NCBI GenBank assembly: GCA_002197995.1
Contig: NGZR01000005.1
Location: 62,001-126,000 of the forward strand
Source: Gaeumannomyces sp. JS-464
Lineage: Eukaryota > Ascomycota > Sordariomycetes > Magnaporthales > Magnaporthaceae
DNA: 64,000 nt
Reading direction: 5' to 3'
The notes beneath the pieces were generated by a model. That model had not been told where the DNA came from and searched no databases. It worked only from the letters and a program-made list of their open reading frames with translations. Positions 60,177 through 64,000 of the stretch are shown here, in pieces. Positions within the stretch are counted from its first letter, which is position 1, and each line of letters begins with the position of its first letter. The position numbers and the translations under genes are program-made.

Positions 60177-63100
60177 TTATAGCCTCGGCCTGCCATTGCT
60201 CGGATCCCATCGGAACGGTGGAGACTTTCCGATGTCGAAGTCACCGTTTAGAAGCAGCGAGGTGAACTGAGGATTGTCCATTGCCATATGGATAGCCGAA
60301 AGCCCCCAGTTGTCGGTATTATAAGGGTTTGCGCCGGCCTGAACTAGCCGGGCAAGCGTCCGGACTCTGCCGGTGGCTGCTGCAATGTTGACGGCAGTGC
60401 GGCCATTGCTGTCTGTCATCGAATGATCTGCCACATGTTGCAGCAGTTGGCCGATCACTTCTTCGCCGGATACTTGGCTTTGGTGCTGGGAGCATGCCCA
60501 CATTAGAGCACTCATAACCCTATTATCACATGCGGCCAGGGCTGAGTCGTCAAGGTCCAAAAGTGTAGAGACAAGAGCATTTGAGCTTTTGGCCGTCTCT
60601 GGGCTTTTGGAGTTCACAACCGCCATGAGGCAATACTGAAGCTGGCCGTTCTGCGAGGCGTGCGCCCCAACTCCATGCTCTAGTAACAAATCAACAGCCC
60701 AGATATGGCCGTGAGTGATCGCGAAGTAAAGTGGAGGTGCAGAGGTCTCGTCGAAGAAAGGGCTAGATTCCATCATTGTCCATATGCTTCGGCAGTCGCG
60801 GCTTTCGCTTGCTGGCTCTTGGCTATAACAGTAGGAGAAATTGGTTAGAAAATGCACGTTCGAGCGAGTTTATCCATCGCTCTCCGCTGGCAGCTAACAC
60901 ACCTTTGTTTGTTCCTGTAAAATTTCCATCTCCTCCAAAAGAACGGCGAGATTTTCCTTGGTTCCGGACGTTATTGCTGAATATACAAGGGATGGGTTGA
61001 AGATTACGCCCCCCTCTTCCCTGAACTTGGCGGCGATGACCCTGTTAAGATCTGGGTCTCGAGGACGAAATATGGACAAACTTTTTTGCAGGGCAGAAAC
61101 ATGTCTATACTGGGCACAGGCCAGCTTTGTGGCACAAGCGCCGCTGCTAAGCAGCCAACGAGCGATTGAGGCATCCCCGGCGTCAATAGCCCTCAACAGA
61201 GGCGAGCAACCCCCGCAAGCTTAGGTCAGTGTCAACCGGGCATCCTTTTGCCACCAGCTCTTGGAACCCTTTCAGGTCGCCTTTTAGAATTGCTCTTTCG
61301 AACGCCTCGGCCATTTTGCGGGAGCTGAGACTGCTGGTTCCTGTAGGATTTAAATCAATAGCTCGCTGCAGTCGAGCAATGATCTCACTGTTCCCTCTTT
61401 GGTATGCCAATGCCAATGGCTCCTCCAAACCAAATGGCCTACCGGGGGATGCTCCCGAATCGAGGAGGGTGCAGACCGCTTCCAGATCGTGTAACAGGAT
61501 GGACACGTGAAGCGGCGTGTGGTTGTTTTCCGCCCGGGCCTTAAGGTTCGCCCCTTTGCGATAAGGTGCTTAACTATGTGAGCGCTGCCGCTTGCCGCCG
61601 CAAGGTGAAGGGGAGTGTACCGTTCAGTGCTTGTGGCCTTATGGACCAGGTCGGGGATGAGATCGAGATTTTCGAAAAATTTCAAAACATCGAGATGACC
61701 TTCCGCACAAGCTATTTGATAGCAATTTCCTTGTGGAAAATAAATCCTGCCGCTATCATAACTGCTTGCTCGAGAATTCCAGTCCAGCGTCTAGGCGTCT
61801 GTTTTAAATAACTTGAGCTCCTCAAGAATTTCTGAAAATCCCTCTAAAGAAGCTTCCAGCACGGCATTGATCTGAAAGGAATCTTCAATGGTAGGATCCA
61901 CCCCGCTTCGAAGAAGTGCCCGGAAGGGTTCGAAAGATCTCATTCGGAGGTGACGCACGAGGGGAGGATCCTGATACAAATCACCGCTGCGTACATTTGA
62001 ATTGGCGCCCCGGGCAATCAGTTGCTCAACAAGCCATGGAAACTCGGATTTCCAGTTTATGTGCAATAAGGTAAGTCCAGTTATTGGATTGAGATTGTTA
62101 ACAGCGTAGTCTCCCAAGTGGTTGAGCACAATATGGAAGAGCTGCTTTGCATCTTCTTCGTTGCTTTGAAAATCCGTTTCGCACATTTTTTCAAAAACGG
62201 TTTGGCCGTGGCTTGTCGCTTGCAAACTTAACCCTTTTTCCAGGAGCTTGCGAAGGAGGTTTTGGTTGCGTTGCATAAATATGCCAAGGGGCAAAGTGTA
62301 GCTCATGGGACCGTCCGTGACGGCCGAGGCCCAATGTTGCGTTCCATCCACGAGATGGGCGATGAGCTTAGTAAGGCCCATGAAAAGCCTCAAGCTGGCC
62401 TCGCCTTGGTCAAGTGAACCCAGGATGGGCTGTAATGCCGAAATAGATGATTCCGTTTCGAAAGCAGACGGATATCCCAGGCCGATGAGGTGCACGCCGG
62501 CTGATTGAGCCGCTTTTTTGTCGGAAATCTCCTTGTTGGGAACTTTGGGACCGGGTCTTCGCGTTACCACATTCGCATAAAACTTCCACACCAAGGCCTT
62601 TTCCGGGACGGATTTGATTCCAAGCTTTTTAAGAATCTCCAGGTTCGGCGCGGTTGCTGCTGCAAAGCATTCACGCAAATAAACCTCCACAGGAAGTCTT
62701 CCCTTCCACCCGTTTCTTACACTCCAAAGGCGCTACGAACTTTAGCACCTGGACGCAGCGAATGGTGGCCGTCGCTTTGATGCGATGTAGCGGATGGGCG
62801 TTTTCGCTATGGAATGTTTCCGCACCTAGCTCGATTAGGCGCTGGATGACGGATGCCGGCCCCGACTTAAGTGCTGCGTGGAGCAGCCCCTGCTGGCCTG
62901 CTTGAGGTGCTCAGCTGGCATGCAGTAGGACTTCTTCGCCTCGCCGATCGCAGAGGCGATAGGTGTGTCACCATCCTCGCCGGCTTGGAAGAGAACCTTG
63001 TTAACATCTTCAGCTGGGAACCCTTTAGCATAGCTTCCAGAAGCCCTAGAGTCACCGGGCCGTGGACTTGGCAGTGGAAGATATTTTCCTCGAACACGTT

Positions 63101-64000
63101 TATACATCCGACGTTGACTTTGGCTGTGGCAAACATGCCGACGATTTCATCGAAAAGAGTAGCGTTCACCTCGGTCGGTTCTGGCCAATCTCATAAATGC
63201 AAGGTTGTCTCGTCGCGTTCATTAACGGCCAAAAGGTCGCACCCTTTTTGTACGAGTTTGCAGAATATTGCATCTCGTTGGTTGGTATTTGCGGTGCCAG
63301 ATCCTGCTGGATGATCCAAAGCCCTGTGGAGTGTCGATGCGCCGAGTTGTCTCTCATCCTGGGGAGGTCTGTTCGTGGATTTTCGGTCACATACTGCAAT
63401 AGACCCAGATCGGAAGACCGAACAGCATTGAAGGCCAGCCGCTTAAGGGCTTCTTCTGTCATCGATACCCGGGAGTTAACGTTCGTCAGGTCCAAAGAAA
63501 ATGGCAAACCCGATGCGCCCGCTTTGCTCCACACCATGGAACAAAGAGCAAAGACGCAGGAGAATCTCCGATTTGCTGGTCAAGAACCGAACTAATCGCT
63601 GGAAGTCTTGCTCGATCTTTAAGCCGTGGACCGGCGCATATTCATCCAGCGAGTCTAAGGAGTTTTGGTAAATGGCCATCTCATTTTCCTCAGGCCGTGC
63701 GCCCGCATCGAGGACCTCGCAAACAACGGCGAAGTTTTGAAGAAGTTGCGCCATGATGAAAGCTGAAGCTATGCATGACTTTCCTTCGCGCTGCAAGGGT
63801 GCTTTTGCAAAGTCGGGATCGTGGGTTGCCAGACATTGGATGGTTTTCGGACCCAGTGGGTTGGGAACTCGCCTTTCGTTTCCAGACGTGCCTTATAACG
63901 CAGCTTATAGCGGAATTTAGGAAAGCGTTTTGAATGAAGCCCAAGATCCGAATCGAACGATCGAAAGCCCGAAATAGCGCATTAAATTGCGGTCCCGATA
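60177..64000 (-). pseudogene. Ankyrin-repeat protein gene, frame-broken, 5' end off the window
   Basis: Minus-strand ankyrin-repeat protein of roughly 1,200 residues, entering from beyond position 64000. Ankyrin units are clear in the second half: TPLHLAAASGSAHIVKHLIA, ILLHDLEAVCTLLDSGASPG, AIDAGDASIARWLLSSGAC, PLYFAITHGHIWAVDLLLEHG, GRTAVNIAAATGRVRTLARL and LSAIHMAMDNPQFTSLLLNG. The first half looks like diverged helical repeats (LHINWKSEFPWLVEQLIARG). One intron fits well: the exon ends after EQTK, donor GTGTTA at about 60889, branch TTCTAACC, acceptor TATAG near 60830, with the frame restored. Breaks: shifts at about 63720-63800, 63500, 63170, 63030-63060, 62690-62870, 61545-61560 (GGGG) and 61205-61215 (GGGGG), and an in-frame TAG at about 61791-61793. 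Repeat proteins of this kind are common, fast-evolving accessory genes in filamentous fungi; the role is unknown. Confidence 0.7.

Overview
The window is nuclear DNA of a filamentous ascomycete, most likely a Sordariomycete. The evidence is short spliceosomal introns (mostly 55-75 bp) with CTAAC or CTGAC branch motifs, C/G-rich third codon positions, and typical fungal families: an alpha-arrestin, a C2H2 plus fungal_trans regulator, a Dal5-type permease, a secreted aminopeptidase, a GPI-type S41-like peptidase and an ArAE/DUF2421 transporter. Species cannot be named from sequence alone.

1-11.3 kb holds a group of oxidoreductase and secondary-metabolism-type genes: an Old Yellow Enzyme truncated at its 3' end, an intact SDR, a CYP505-type P450-reductase fusion with at least five reading-frame breaks and a nonsense codon, an epoxide hydrolase with two in-frame TAGs, a long alpha-oxoamine synthase (serine palmitoyltransferase-like) locus that appears to contain two synthase modules in tandem, and an aldo/keto reductase fragment placed tail to tail against it. 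The gene set recalls loci that make sphinganine-like metabolites, but no polyketide synthase lies in the window, so the pathway assignment is inference. Apart from the SDR, the group looks decayed.

12.5-22.8 kb carries a tripeptidyl-aminopeptidase-like alpha/beta hydrolase, a large multi-pass ArAE/DUF2421 transporter (minus strand) and an S41-like peptidase. 27.4-29.2 kb is an intact five-exon MFS permease. A tRNA-Trp(CCA) lies at 31.3 kb. 36.6-47.2 kb holds an alpha-arrestin with a Rsp5-type PPxY motif and a GC-AG intron, a secreted M28 aminopeptidase, and a C2H2/fungal_trans transcription factor whose C-terminal coding region is broken. About 13 kb (47.2-60.2 kb) then has no gene I can support. 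The last 4 kb is a decayed or badly frame-shifted ankyrin-repeat gene that runs off the window.

Many otherwise well conserved genes (transporter, S41-like peptidase, arrestin, aminopeptidase, ankyrin gene) carry single-base frame shifts, often beside short homopolymers. This may be consensus error rather than biology, so I separate frame shifts (ambiguous) from nonsense codons and truncations (harder to explain as indel error).
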